A stretch of DNA of 64,000 bases from Trebouxia sp. TZW2008. Its lineage: Eukaryota; Chlorophyta; Trebouxiophyceae; Trebouxiales; Trebouxiaceae. Made by a program: the position numbers and the translations under genes. Under the pieces are notes generated by a model. It did not search any database. It saw only the letters and a list, made by a program, of their open reading frames with translations, and had not been told where the DNA came from. Positions within the stretch are counted from its first letter, which is position 1; each line of letters opens with the position of its first letter. This document shows, in pieces, positions 1-11,628 of this stretch. The stretch spans positions 1 through 64,000 of the forward strand of contig BDIU01000173.1 of the NCBI GenBank assembly GCA_002118135.1, written 5' to 3'.

Positions 1-323
1 CTGCTTGTCTTCAGATGGACCAAACATTGCTCTTGTGGTTCTTTCGCTACGTGTGTGTCTAGGAATCAGACCGTTTCACTGCTGCACATGTAATGAATAG
101 CTCTCCCCATAAAATAATAATAATAAAAAAACAGAGATAGCGCCATGCTTATGCCTCGTGGGCAACAAAGATTTGACCCATGCAGGGCTTCCTGTTGCAA
201 TGACCAACGCCCTAAGTACACTGCATGTGTCCACACATGAGTTGCTCCCAGCTTCAAGGTGAAGGCGTTGAAAACTGCGTGAGGTGCAGTCACAGACTGC
301 CTCAACATACATGAGCTGCACTA

Positions 324-664
<341 letters not shown>

Positions 665-1312
665 CTGCAGCAATGTCAGATCGTCAGCGCTGACGACAGG
701 GCTGTACAGATTGATGTTCTGATCACCGCATAAGGACGCTAGCTGACCTTGGCGTCGTTCTGGAAGTCAGCTGATGGGATTTCGGGTAGGTGATCATAGC
801 CAGAAGTTGAGGGCAGGTTCAATTCGCCGCCCTTCCCCATTACAACGCTGCTTGAGCTTACCAGTACAGGGTGAAGCAAGCGAAAGCAATGCCGATCAGG
901 CTATTGTAGCCACTCAGCAGCTTTCACTGCTGAAGCAAGCAAAGACGGCAGATGCTTGGGAACAGTGCTACACGCGGCTACCAGGCCAATGCGCCTGCAC
1001 AGATGTTTTGCCAGGGATGCCGTCTGTCTCCTGCTTGCAACACAGCAATGCAACACTTTGCCCCAAGTGCTGCAGCAATTCGGTCAAACAAGCGGTCAGA
1101 GTGCTCGCTTTAGAAGTCCAGTTGCTAGCTTCTGCCGCAACTGCGTCAGGTCTATTGGGTCTACTGGGCTGTCACTGACAGCCTGTCAGGCAGTGCTCAC
1201 ACACAGCATTCAGCAGTAGCTAATTCGTGATCGAGCACAAACAAAGGCCTTGTTGCTGTCGAAGGGAGCTCCGCAGTGAGTGACCGCCAGCAATGACGCA
1301 AAGCGCTGCTGT
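665..1312. other. divergent intergenic region, squalene epoxidase / DusA
   Basis: This stretch separates the first recognised squalene epoxidase exon (minus) from the first DusA exon (plus). It probably holds both promoters, the 5' exon(s) of squalene epoxidase and perhaps a 5' leader of DusA. No TATA-like element or conserved coding segment could be defended by eye. Confidence 0.4.
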
Positions 1313-4300
1313 ATGTGGCGCAAAGTGATGCACGCCTCTGTTAGCAACTGCTATCTCGGGCACAGAGCGCTCAGCCAGGCTTGTGGACCCTCAAGCAAGG
1401 CTTGGCGGTCTCAGATCGCTGCACACAGTTTGTTGACCGGGCTCCGCTGCCACCCCCACCAGTTGGCAGCGAGGTGTCATAGCAGCATGACAGCGCAAGG
1501 GCAGCAACTCCTCAGCGTAGCACCCATGTGAGCAGCTGCTATGATTACTTGCAAAGTGTTCTCCGCTTGAGACATCGCTCGGTGTGACGCCGTTTGACCA
1601 ACAGTCGAGTCAGCAAGAGCCTTGGTTTGCAGGATGGACTGGACAGATGTGCACTTCAGACAGCTGTGTAGGCTCATCTCTAAGCACACCTGGCTGTATA
1701 CAGAAATGGTGGTGGACCAGACGCTGCTCAACAACCCGCACACAGACAGGTATTGTCCTGTACCATGACTTTATGCTTCAACAGCATGCCTCAGGTCTTG
1801 TTATCGCCAGCATGTTGGTCGCTGTTGAAACCTCGGCCCAGCAGTCTTGACAGTTAGCTGGCTTTTCATGCAGTTTGTGTAGTTGGCTTGGATATCACAT
1901 AGATTACTGCCATGTAATCAAGTGCCTGGTTTGTGCTGACTCAAAAGACTGTGATTACATGCATTGTTGCTGGCTTGAGTTCTTCTTGTAGATGCTTCGC
2001 CACAGAAGTCATTTAGCATGTTCGTGACCATGACATGATCCCGAAAGCCAGCTGATGTCAAGATACCAAATGCCAGCTGCTGAAGAAGCAACCACAGACG
2101 GTCAAGCACACTCACAGCATGCAGAAAGCTAGTCATGTCTGTCTGCAGATTCCTCTGGTTCCCGCCAGAACAGCATCCAATCGTGTGTCAGCTGGGCGGC
2201 AGCAACCCTGAGACCCTAGCAGCAGCTTGCAAACTCATTGCCAAGTATGACTACGATGAGATCAACCTCAACTGCGGCTGCCCAAGTGAAAGGGTAGCGG
2301 GGGCAGGCTGTTTTGGTGCAGCCCTGATGCTGCAGCCCCAGCTGGTAGCGCAATGCTGCCAAGCAATGCAGGATGCAGTGCCTCACATCCCAATCACTGT
2401 CAAGTGCAGACTTGGTGAGATCCCTTGCCTTCCCATGTCTGCAGTCTTTGTCAAAGGGCAGCCTGTTTTGGTGCAGCCCTCATGCTGCAGCCCCAGCTGG
2501 TAGCACAATGCTGCCAAGCAATGCAGGATGCAGTGCCCCATATCCCAATCACTGTCAAGTGCAGACTTGGTGAGATCCCTTGCATTCCTATGTCTGCAGT
2601 CTTTGTCAAAGGGCAGGCTGTCTTGGTGCAGCCCTCATGTTGCAGCCCCAGCTAGTAGCGCAATGCTGCCAAGCAATGCAGGATGCAGTGCCTCACATCC
2701 CAATCACTGTCGAGTGCAGACTTGGTGAGCATTTCCGTTTCTGCATTGTCCCTAGGTTCTGTACAGATGATCGTATGGTCCCCATGGCTTCAGTACCCGA
2801 AAGCTTGGTGGTTGCGGCTGTTCAAGTGGGCGGGGTCATTTCTTGCTGTTGTCTTTGCAGCCTTTTTTGAGGGCTGTCTTAGCGGTTGACTTCATGATCT
2901 CTACAAATTCATGTCCCAGTCAAAGTCAAGTGGTGAGGCTTGTTGCAGTATCATCTCTGCACTCTTCTGCCACGGGCAGGCTGTTTTCTTGCAGCCCTCA
3001 TGCAGCAGCCCCAGCTGGTGGCGCAATGCTGCCAAGCAATGCAGGATGCAGTGCCCCATATCCCAGTCACCGCCAAGCACAGGCTCGGTGAGCAGTCTCA
3101 CGGCTGTCACTGCTTGCGACATGCTTAGAGGGAATCTACGATGCACGTTAATGTGACACTGATTAGTGGAATTGTGGGAGCGCCTGAACGGCTAATGCCA
3201 CACTATGTTGACACTAATTTTTGTTCACGCCCATTGATCCGCTCAGATTAGTCCGACCGCTCTGCGTATCCTCTAATGTAGCGCTTTGGGCTCTATTAAA
3301 GTGGGCGCTAATGGTTCGCTAATCTGCGACTAATATTTTGACCGTAAACCGTCATTGGCCACATCAGCCAACTAATTACCCAGCATAAGGTCCCTCTTAG
3401 ATGACATGCTTCAGATCTGAAATTGCCTCTAGAATCTGTATGAATGATATTGCGGCTCTCATGGCTTTGATGTGTACCTGCACGTTAGGACATGTTTGAA
3501 CTCGATGTGCTTAGCCAACATGACAAGCATGGCACAAAATTGCCCATTTGATGGATTCTGCTTGTACTTGATGCAGTTCATCTGTGTTGTCAGACTTGTC
3601 TGTGTTGCAGGTGTGGATGAGACTGACAGCTATGAGGCCATGTGCAACTTCATCACCACAGTCTCAGAGCAGTCCGGCGTGCGCCACTTCATTTTGCACT
3701 GCCGCAAGTGCATGCTCAGTGGGCTGAACCCAGCTCAGAACCGCACCATTCCTCCTCTCAAGTAAGCCTGCCATGCAACTGTCATATGGCGCATCTTGCA
3801 ATTCGCACACCTAGCACTTGTGCCGGTCTCAGAGCAGTCCAAGGTTGTGCCACTTCACTCTGCACTGCCGGAAATTCATGCTCAGTGGGCTGAACCCAAC
3901 TCAGAACCGCACCATCTTTCCCCTCAAGTAAACTCACATTGCGGTCTTCGTATGATGCATCTCGCATTTTCTCACATCGAGCTCTCGTGTCAGTCTCTGC
4001 GCAATCAAGCATGCAACACTTCATTCTGCACTCCCGCGAGTGCATGCTCAGTGGCCTGAATCCAGCGAAGAACAGAACTACACCTCCCCTCAAGTAAGCC
4101 TGATGTCGTCAACATGATTGCAACAGAGTACACATTCCAGCACAATGTTAGGTGTGTGTGGCCTGAGACCTGGCTTGTCAGGCTGGCTTGCTTTGAGTTT
4201 CACCATAACGCCATGTGATTTTACAGGCAGGACCCACATAAGATAGCCGTATTCTAGGCTCAAAGCCATTTGTGCATCATTTACATCTTGCGGATTTCAC

Positions 4301-6229
4301 AAGTTTTGCAACCCATCATTTTCAATGTCAACATCTCTTGAGTGGTTTTCATGTTGCTATTGATCATCTTGCACTGTCAAAACTTTTTCACTACAGCATT
4401 ATAGTAAAGGTCTCACTTGCTGCTGCCAGGCGTGAGTGGGCGTGGGCATTGAAGCGTGACTTCCCGCATTTGCAGTTCAGTCTCAATGGGGCAGTGCAGC
4501 ACTGCACAGAAGCAGCAGCAGTCGTCGGTCACCGCCAGGAAGGCATGGCTGGCGGTGGCGGCGTGCATGGGGTCATGATTGGTAGACAAGCGTTCTACCA
4601 AACTTGGGACTGTCTGTCTGATGCTGACCGAGCTGTTTTTGGCGCTGCGCAAAATCAAGCATTGAACCGGCGACAGGTGCTTACATTTTGTGCGAATCGG
4701 TCATTTGGAAATCCCTCCCTTTCAAGCATTTCATGAGTCAATGATGCATATCTCCTACTGTTGCAGAAACATAAATCTGTTATATGTACGAAGACATGCA
4801 AATTCACTATGATTGCCAACTTGTGTGCACATCTGGCAAGATGCAAGTGTCCGATGCATGGATCATGACATTGCAAATGCTGACCAGCTGGCAATGTGGG
4901 CTAGTCTAAACATTGTACAATGTAGTTTGAGCTGTGCACAGATCTGTACTGTTGCTTTGTCGCAAACTATGTTCAGCAGATTACTATCAGCATCAATCCA
5001 CTAGGATCATAGTCTGTGCTGCTTGTAGATGTTAGGCCTTCTGCTGAGCCTTGCTTGTTCAGTGTTGTGCAGTTTGCCAACTCCTCCAAGCAGATTCTTC
5101 CCAAGGTCGTGTGAGCCTCCTGGGCCGCCTCTCTTCATGGGTGCTCTTTTCATATAATATGTGCATTGAGCCCAACAGCATTGACCTATTACTACTTTTT
5201 GATTGCTTGCAAGCCCAATTGTCTTGGTGCTGACAATTGCAGCTTTGTGTTTCAGGTGCTTGAAGAGTATGCTAAGTATGGCGATGCAGCAATTGGGAAG
5301 TGGTTTGTCAGAGACTCTGGGCAGAAGAACCCAAACGTCAGAACAGTGTTCAAGCCTCTGCTGAACATGTTTCACGGAGCAAGAGGATCCAAGCACTGGA
5401 AGCAATTGATCGATGCCAAGTTCAAGACTGCTACATCAGTCTCGCAAATGCTAGAGGTAATCAGCAACTGCAGACGCGTCGTGGCTCTTGTTTCTTGCTT
5501 CCTTGTGAAAGTGTCAATTGTGCATGCAAGCATAACGTTGTGTGCAGGTCTGCATAAAAACGTGTGTTTCATTGCACTCAGCGCCTGATTGTCTGCCAGA
5601 ATCGTAATTTACTGTCCTTTCAGACCCGACAGGGGGCAGACCCAACAGGGGCCACAGGACACCATGCATGAGTTAAATGCACAGTCTTTGTTGTTCATCA
5701 ACAGAGCATCAGAGCTCTGCGATAGATGCTAATGCTGCGTCATCACTGAAGCTGTCCTAAGCTCTGGACGCATCTAACTGTATGTCAAGCAGCAGATTGT
5801 AGTCAGCAAAGCTGAAACGGCTGTCTTTGTGTGCAGGAGACACTTCCATGCTTTACTGACGCTATTTTGGATGAGCCTCCAAAGCAACACCCACAAGTGC
5901 AATGGCAACCCTCAGCTGAAGCCTTTCCAGAGCCAACTCTCAAAAAGCAGTGTTGTGGCGACATAGACTCACAACAAGCTGTTGCCATTACAAAGCAGCA
6001 GTCACTTGAATATCATTCATATGAGAATGGTGATGGCTCCTTTGAACTGCAGAATCAGCAGGCAAACGGTCATCACATTAATGACAATGATGATAATGCT
6101 GTTGAAGATCAGCAGCAAATGAATGGTCAGCCTCATCACAATGATGTTGGTGTTGATAGTGCTGTCGATCAAGACAAAGTCCTGCTCAATGCTGGAGACT
6201 GTTCTGTATCTGCCCCTGTCTCAGCATGA
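1313..6229 (+). CDS. dusA: tRNA-dihydrouridine synthase, DusA type, seven exons
   Basis: FMN enzyme that reduces uridine to dihydrouridine in the tRNA D-loop. Exons: 1313-1527, 1633-1749, 2149-2414, 3611-3761, 4430-4676, 5256-5456 and 5837-6229; all junction phases agree. Visible blocks in family order are VAPMMDWTD, the [11 protein letters not shown] segment, [29 protein letters not shown] with the catalytic Cys of [12 protein letters not shown], the RHFILHCRK segment, [36 protein letters not shown] and [12 protein letters not shown]. About 70 residues precede the core, rich in Ala, Ser, Arg and His, possibly an organelle transit peptide. The last exon adds a 130-residue Gln/Asn/Asp-rich tail absent from bacterial DusA. 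The start is the first ATG of exon 1; an upstream coding exon is not excluded. The DusA class is bacterial-type, so an organellar or endosymbiotic origin is inferred. Extra copies of exons 3 and 4 lie in the introns. Confidence 0.92.
2307..3087 (+). repeat. four tandem copies of a 108-nt DusA exon cassette
   Basis: The 3' part of DusA exon 3 (2307-2414, just after the GCPS loop) recurs at 2462-2569, 2617-2724 and 2980-3087. Each extra copy is preceded by GGGCAG, ends CTTG or CTCG followed by GTGAG, and is 36 codons with no stop in the homologous frame. Each starts and ends in phase 1, so skipping or including it preserves the frame. The first two extra copies have a 155-bp period with only 47 bp between cassettes. 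Encoded variants include the second residue pair (CF, CL, CF), AALMLQ against AALMQQ, and TVKCRL against TVECRL and TAKHRL. Confidence 0.9.
3124..3401. mobile_element. possible MITE-like insertion in a DusA intron
   Basis: About 270 bp with a composition unlike the surrounding DNA (more A/T, little CA/TG richness). It starts TTAGAGGGA and ends TCCCTCTTA, imperfect inverted ends. GACATGCTT occurs just before the left end and again a few bases after the right end, resembling a target-site duplication, but not exactly adjacent. CTAAT or ATTAG occurs nine times inside, near 3162, 3189, 3211, 3246, 3272, 3307, 3318, 3329 and 3370. No coding capacity is seen. Classification as a non-autonomous transposon is inference. 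Confidence 0.45.
3661..4096 (+). repeat. three tandem copies of the 3' half of DusA exon 4
   Basis: The exon 4 segment encoding [20 protein letters not shown] to the PPLK end (3661-3761) recurs at about 3828-3929 and 3990-4095. The period is about 167 bp, and each copy ends with CTCAAGTAA, the donor context of exon 4. The second copy carries one extra base after its TCCAAGGTTGTG stretch, so it is frameshifted unless a different acceptor (AG at 3835 or so) is used. The third reads [17 protein letters not shown] without a stop. Only the first copy gives a clean DusA frame with the flanking exons. Confidence 0.85.
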
Positions 6230-7025
6230 CACGTGGCAGATATTGGTACATGAAGTATTCCATTTGAGATGTCGAATGAACACAGGATCAATGCTCATGT
6301 TGTGACATTCACATGACCAAGAACAACTGGTATGATCCCATGTTGACATCCGCTTGATTTGGTCATCTCAAAGATTTATGATTGAACATCTTAACAATGT
6401 CCGTTAACGCACGTTCTTCCCATGTAATGAAGACCTTGAAGCATTGCTTGCCCATGACAATGCTTTGGCTGGCATGCTGAGTGCTTGCAAGACAGTGTAT
6501 TTGTCTAGCAAGGCTCACGGTGGGATTGCTTGCATTTAGGAACAAGTACTACAAGTATAGCAGTCAATGCTTCCGGAACAAGTGCGTGCTCTCACGCTCA
6601 GCTTGATTTGAGCTTGGCATGGGTGTCGTGGCTGCATTCTAAATCGCAGGCCGAAAAAGCCAACCCTGTTGATTTCAACCCAAAACCCCACAGCTCAATA
6701 TCACATGTCCAGCGGCCTCACGTCCAGCTAGATAGGCGGCTCGTAGTAGTTAAGGCTATACATGCAAAGCACGCATCTATATAACGCCAGCGGTGGCAGC
6801 AGTTGGCCGACTTTACGGGCAACCACAATCTCCGAAACGCTGTTCGTGCAGCAGCAGAGATCTTGTACTGAGCCGGTGCCGCCTGCCACGCACAGCAGTG
6901 CACCGGAGCCAGTTTGACCAGCTTGTTTCGAGTGGCCACTGGTTCCTGTCATTTGGCCTCGTACGATCTGTACCTGATTACTGTTGAGAAGCCAGATCGT
7001 CACACTGGAGTCTCAATCGGTCAGG
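6230..7025. other. intergenic: DusA 3' region and GATA-gene promoter
   Basis: No coding segment recognised. It should hold the DusA 3' UTR and the promoter and leader of the downstream GATA gene on the same strand. Confidence 0.4.
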
Positions 7026-7886
7026 ATGAGGCCGCCAGGCGGTCCTTGCGACCACTGTGGCAGGATCAGCAGTCCTTGTTGGCGCAAGGGTCCACCCGAG
7101 AAGCCTCTGCTGTGTAATGCTTGTGGTGCTCGCTACCTCGTCAAGAAAAACCTCGACGGCTATATGCCTGGTAGCAAGCCATCAAGGCGTGACACGGGAG
7201 GTCACTCAGCCAGAAGCAATGGTCTTGCAGCTTTGTTTGTCAATAGGCCAGGCAGTGAGCACAAAAGGAAGCGCAAGCTGTCCAAGAGGTAGGTCTGAGT
7301 GCCGTTGGATGACCAGATCTTGTTCATCCGATTGTGAGACTCAACCTTTACGTGTCTGTCGCAGATTTGCCGACGAGGAAGACGATATCATATACGCAGA
7401 CTACGAGGCTGGTTACGTCTCTCCAACTGACGGCTACATTCCCAGGCCAGCTACCACCCGCAAGCACACAGACGCTCAAGGCAGACTGACGATTGACAGG
7501 GGTACTCAGACAATCAGCAGGGCACGACCTGTCATAGACCCCTCTGCCTACAGATTGCAAAAGCCAGAGTTCTTCACAGTGTCAGCTGAGAATGAGGACC
7601 AGGTAAAGACTAGCCTACATTGCTTTCTGCCCAGCCTTGCTGTTGATGCACAGGGCGCCTCAACCCACTTTCCTCTCATTCTCTGTCTTGTCTTTCTGCT
7701 GAGCTGAGTCTGCTGCTGCAGGACATCAGTGAGGACGAGATTGGCACCTTGGCAGTGAACACACTGGCTCTGCTGCGAGGCGAACCTGCAAGCAGCGGTG
7801 ACAGCCAGAGATCTTACCCACTGCCAAGCCCATCAACACGCAGACGCCGCAAGCCAGCAAGGCCAACAGTCCGCACCCTGTATTGA
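7026..7886 (+). CDS. GATA-type zinc-finger transcription factor, three exons
   Basis: Small nuclear DNA-binding protein of 180 residues. Exons 7026-7288, 7365-7602 and 7722-7886 join in phase (2, then 0). Within the first 40 residues is a single finger with CDHC and CNAC pairs separated by 18 residues. It includes [20 protein letters not shown], very like the plant GATA26/27 finger (GPPEKPVLCNACG). A basic stretch of Lys and Arg follows ([10 protein letters not shown]), likely nuclear localisation. Exon 2 begins with an acidic run FADEEDD and Tyr-rich sequence, and the C-terminus is again basic ([11 protein letters not shown]). The position normally held by Thr-Pro-Leu-Trp in the finger reads SSPCWR, adding a fifth Cys. 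The start ATG opens directly into the finger. Whether the DEUBAD domain of plant homologues is present could not be seen; the protein seems too short for it. Confidence 0.82.
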
Positions 7887-9888
7887 ATCTAGCAGCTTTG
7901 GATGGATGCAAATGTAGCTTTCAAGTTCCCACAGCATGTGCAGGCAGACCCCACAGTGCAGTGTCAGCCTTGCACATGTTGGCGCAGTGTTAGCTTTAGC
8001 TGGAGCATGTGGAATGAATCTAGATGAAAGGAAACAATTGCCCCGCCAGTATGTGGCAGGCAATAGGATTACAGATACAGAATGCCCCCTCGCGCTATCT
8101 TCAGCCATCACTGCTAACACACTTCTGTTTGAAGGGCGGATTTGGGTGTTCAGTACAACTGCTGAGCAAGGCTTGTCTACTTTTCCGACGAGTCATTTGC
8201 TGCCTGTTGAGTTGCAGCAGCAGCTGCAGGGTTCAGAAGACTGCTGAGAAATTGCCATTTTGTTGTACAGATAGGGCATTTTGAAGCATGCAGCATTTTT
8301 CTGATTGCTGCTTAGCCAGAAGTTCTTGATCAAGCTATCACAGTAAGTGTCTTGGCTATTGCCAGGTGCCATTTGTTTTCATCAAATAGAAATTTTGCAG
8401 TAAAGCAATTCATTGCTGTGTTGGGTGTGCTCTGTGACCGTGTTGACCGTCGTACATATGGTCTGACATTGGACAACTTGATGGAGATGTATCATAGGTT
8501 GTTTGTATATGATCAATGCCTTAGATGCGTTTGTACTTTCTTGTGTAGCCAGCACATGCTGCTCAACAGTGTGATTGGATTGAGCAGCAGTGCATTGTAT
8601 GTAAGCAGACGAACGTGATCAATTCCCCAATGTCGTGAGACTTACTGCATTGTTCGGCTAAGCTTAGCCGAATGCAAGTAGGCTTAAGCATTCAAATAGC
8701 TGCATGGTAGCAAAGCACACGCATTCAAAGCTCTTGCTCAACAGTTGTGCATGCGTTTGCCTGTTTTGTCACAATCTGCATGAGGCTGTTTCTGCTTGTT
8801 AAGTCTGTGGTACACTGCACGCCTTATGAGTGAGCTCCAATGACCATTGGCACTTGGTGGACACCTTTGCAGAGGCCTATTGCTATGTCAACTCAAGCTT
8901 AAGCAGCCACGAAGTAATTACAACAATCATAACAACACTGCTCAGGGTTCAACTATCAGCTCAATCTTGCCACAACACATGTGCTAAATCAAATTGCTTA
9001 GTGAGCCCAGTTGCACGTGCATTCAGCACCAAGTGTGCTTTGGCACGAGGGCCCACGCACTGCCCAAAACAGCTTAGCTGATAGCCATCTGTACATCAAG
9101 TCAAACATTCTGGAACTCTGTCATGACACTGCATGTCAGGCTGTTATGCTCATCAAAGGAGTGTGCCCAATCGCATGACAGCTGGTGTCAGTGCCAAATG
9201 ACGGCATGACGTTGCCATTGTAGCATCACAAAGCACCCTGAAATGCTCACCATAACACAAGAAGTTTGACATGAAAGAATACCAACTCAAGTTGTGTGAG
9301 GAGTGGCAGGTTGCCCTGCTATAACTTCTCAATCGCACAAGCACTACTGCTGCTAGACTGTGATTGCACACTTGAGTGTCAAAGCTATGCCAGCTCATGG
9401 GTCATCAAATGTGCTGCTTTGCAAAACTGTAGCTGCCTGCTGTCTCAAATTTGCTTGTTTTGAACAAGCTGAGAGAGCAGACTCTTATAGCTGCCATGAA
9501 GCGCTTGCCATGCTGCGCTGTTTGCTGCCGCCTCTGCAGACTGCCGGCAAATTGTCAAGCAGGTACTTAGTACCAATTGCCAGCATGTGAGTCAGGTGTG
9601 AGTCTGCTGAGCTGAACCGCAGCTAATTCGAAAGCCGTTTGTACAGCCTCTGCATCCGCTGTGCAGCTGCCACAAAATTGGCATGTCGGGCGTTGTTTTG
9701 CCCTGGTAGCAACTGCCTACATTTGTCAAATCAGTACGCTGGCGACTCCTTGTGCTTTGCGAGGGGTTGTGGGGCTGAAGACCATGAGGATAACAGCTCT
9801 GTGGAGAAACCAGACCCTGACTGTGATGAGCACCCATACGAGGGGTAGTGGGGCTGAAGACTGTGAGGAAGATAGCACTGTTGAAAGA
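7887..9888. other. intergenic, about 2 kb without a recognised gene
   Basis: Holds the GATA 3' UTR. Short open frames occur (for example plus 8352-8618) but show no family motif and no splice-joined continuation. A perfect palindrome lies at 8653-8672. Confidence 0.4.
8653..8672. repeat. 20-bp perfect palindrome
   Basis: TTCGGCTAAG followed directly by its reverse complement CTTAGCCGAA. Flanking TGCATT and ATGCA extend the symmetry imperfectly. It could form a cruciform or be a dimeric protein site; no evidence of function. Confidence 0.75.
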
Positions 9889-11352
9889 TCAGATTCTGAC
9901 TGTCATGAGCACCCATACAAGTAACAAGTTTGATGCAACCACGGTGCCAATGCCAGGTGGAGCTGTTCTGAAGACAGGCTTCGGTCGCTCGGGGATGTCT
10001 TCATTGTACAGGTCTCCTGTTTTGCTGGCTTCTATCAGCCGCTGCAGGCTGGGACTGGTAACCTGCACCTTGATATTCCTCATGGCGTCCCTGCACGGCC
10101 AAAAGGGGAATGTGTAACAGACTGGAATCTGTCCTAGTGAGTATGCATCTCAGCTCAAGTCACATGCTCATATGCGGTCGTGCTTAGCCACTGATCAGTC
10201 CAGAAGAAAGACTAAGACTTATGATGTGTTTCCTACATGCGGCCTTCTTGAAACAGCGCTCGAGCTCTGCTGTGCAGGCATCTCAGCGCGTTACAGAATG
10301 GTCATCATCATGATGTTGTGATCAAGCTGTTATTACATGAAGAGTCATGCTCATCCAAGGGATGTATGGTCATCATCATGGTATTGTAATCAAGCTGTTG
10401 TTACATGGGATGTCTTGCACATCCAAGGGATGAATGATGATCACCATGATATTGTGATCAAGCTGTTGTTACATGCAGAGTCTTGCCCATCCACAAAAAC
10501 AATGGTGATCATCATGATTCTGTAAATGCTCAAGGTGTTAATTCACAAGAAATGTTGCTATGGGCACTTTGGCCACCAGGGAATCAGTGGTTACTACATG
10601 TTGAGCCTTGCCATGAACATATTGGCCACAAGGGAATGAGCATTGCGACAACAGATGCAGCACACCTGTGATACGGTAGTTTGGTTCTTATGGAATTTGC
10701 TGGCAGTCCAAGCCGCTGCACCCATTCCAACATCTCGGTGCATGAGCTGATAAACGTCATCAAAGCTTTTCTGATTGGCTTGTTGCTTTCATTGATTCTG
10801 AAGCTGCAAATAACTCTTGGTTGTGTTGTGCGGTGCGCTGTTGCATCCTCAAAGGGTTTGGGGTCAAGGATGTAGGCTTCTTGGTGCTCGAAACTTGCAG
10901 GAGACTCCCAGTTGCGCCGCTTGCGACGTCTTGCGGGCGGCATGCTTGGCAAAGAGTCGCCATGATCGGCTCCTCGCCTGTCTGAATTGAGTTCTTTCCT
11001 ATCTCTCTCTGCCTTTTCCCAGGAGTCCAGCTCGTGCTTGGGCTTGTCATGAAAACCTGGCAGCTCGTCAATACTCTCTGGAAGGCCGCCGACGTGGGCA
11101 AATGGAGAATCAAATCGCATCTTGAAAGCAAGTGCTTAGTCGATGTACTGGTCAGTCTTGTCGAAATAGCTCAGTAAATGTGGCAAGGGCGCCAGCAAAC
11201 GCATCACGCGCCCGCAGCAATGCGAGTGCTACGCAAGGCTTTTGACGCTGTACCGAGGCGCAGCGAGGGCATGCTATACCTGGGAAGTCAAAGCCGATGT
11301 CTGTCAAAAGCTGATCTGGGCAGGCTTCGCACATTCGGTATGATGTAGTCAT
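9889..11352 (-). CDS. unidentified protein gene, probably three or more exons
   Basis: A first exon is likely from ATG 11352 (MTTSYRMCEACPDQLLTDIG, then FDFP and a GTATAG donor). It can join in phase to an exon beginning about 11137. That exon includes MRFDSPFAHVGGLPESIDEL, then a charged LDSWEKAERDRKE stretch, the basic run PARRRKRR, and EAYILDPKPFED near 10850-10900. A further open segment on the same strand (about 9915-10097) reads KVQVTSPSLQRLIEASKTGD and ERPKPVFRTAPPG and may be the last exon. I do not recognise the family. The basic run suggests a nuclear protein. The intron between these segments contains the 66-bp tandem repeat at 10.3-10.5 kb. Exon borders downstream of 10870 are uncertain. 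Confidence 0.4.
10302..10520. repeat. tandem repeat, about 66-bp unit, three to four diverged copies
   Basis: Successive units share GGTCATCATCATG, ATTGTGATCAAGCTGTT, TTACATG and CATCCAAGGGATG blocks, at roughly 10302, 10368, 10437 and 10505. The last copy is partial. No stable coding meaning on either strand. Confidence 0.7.
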
Positions 11353-11628
11353 GCCTTCAGTGAAGTTCAGTCAGTCAGTCAGCCAGAGCGAAAGCTGCCT
11401 GCCACAGAAAACAACAGGGGCTGCATCTCATGGCATGGTGACTTGAATAACCATAGATATCCATTGATGCTGTCTCGCCATATACTGTTTGAAGAGATCG
11501 ACTTTGCAAGATTCACATCACACTTTGTCTCATCAATGCTTTGCATGTATGTTGTGGTGAGGGACTGACACAATTGGTACGGATGAGGTGCTGTTTGGCA
11601 ATGCTTTACACAAAAATTTGTGGCACGG

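Noticed and set aside
10302..10520. Possible CRISPR-like array
   Set aside because: Units are contiguous and diverge throughout; there are no conserved repeats separated by unique spacers, and the DNA is eukaryotic.
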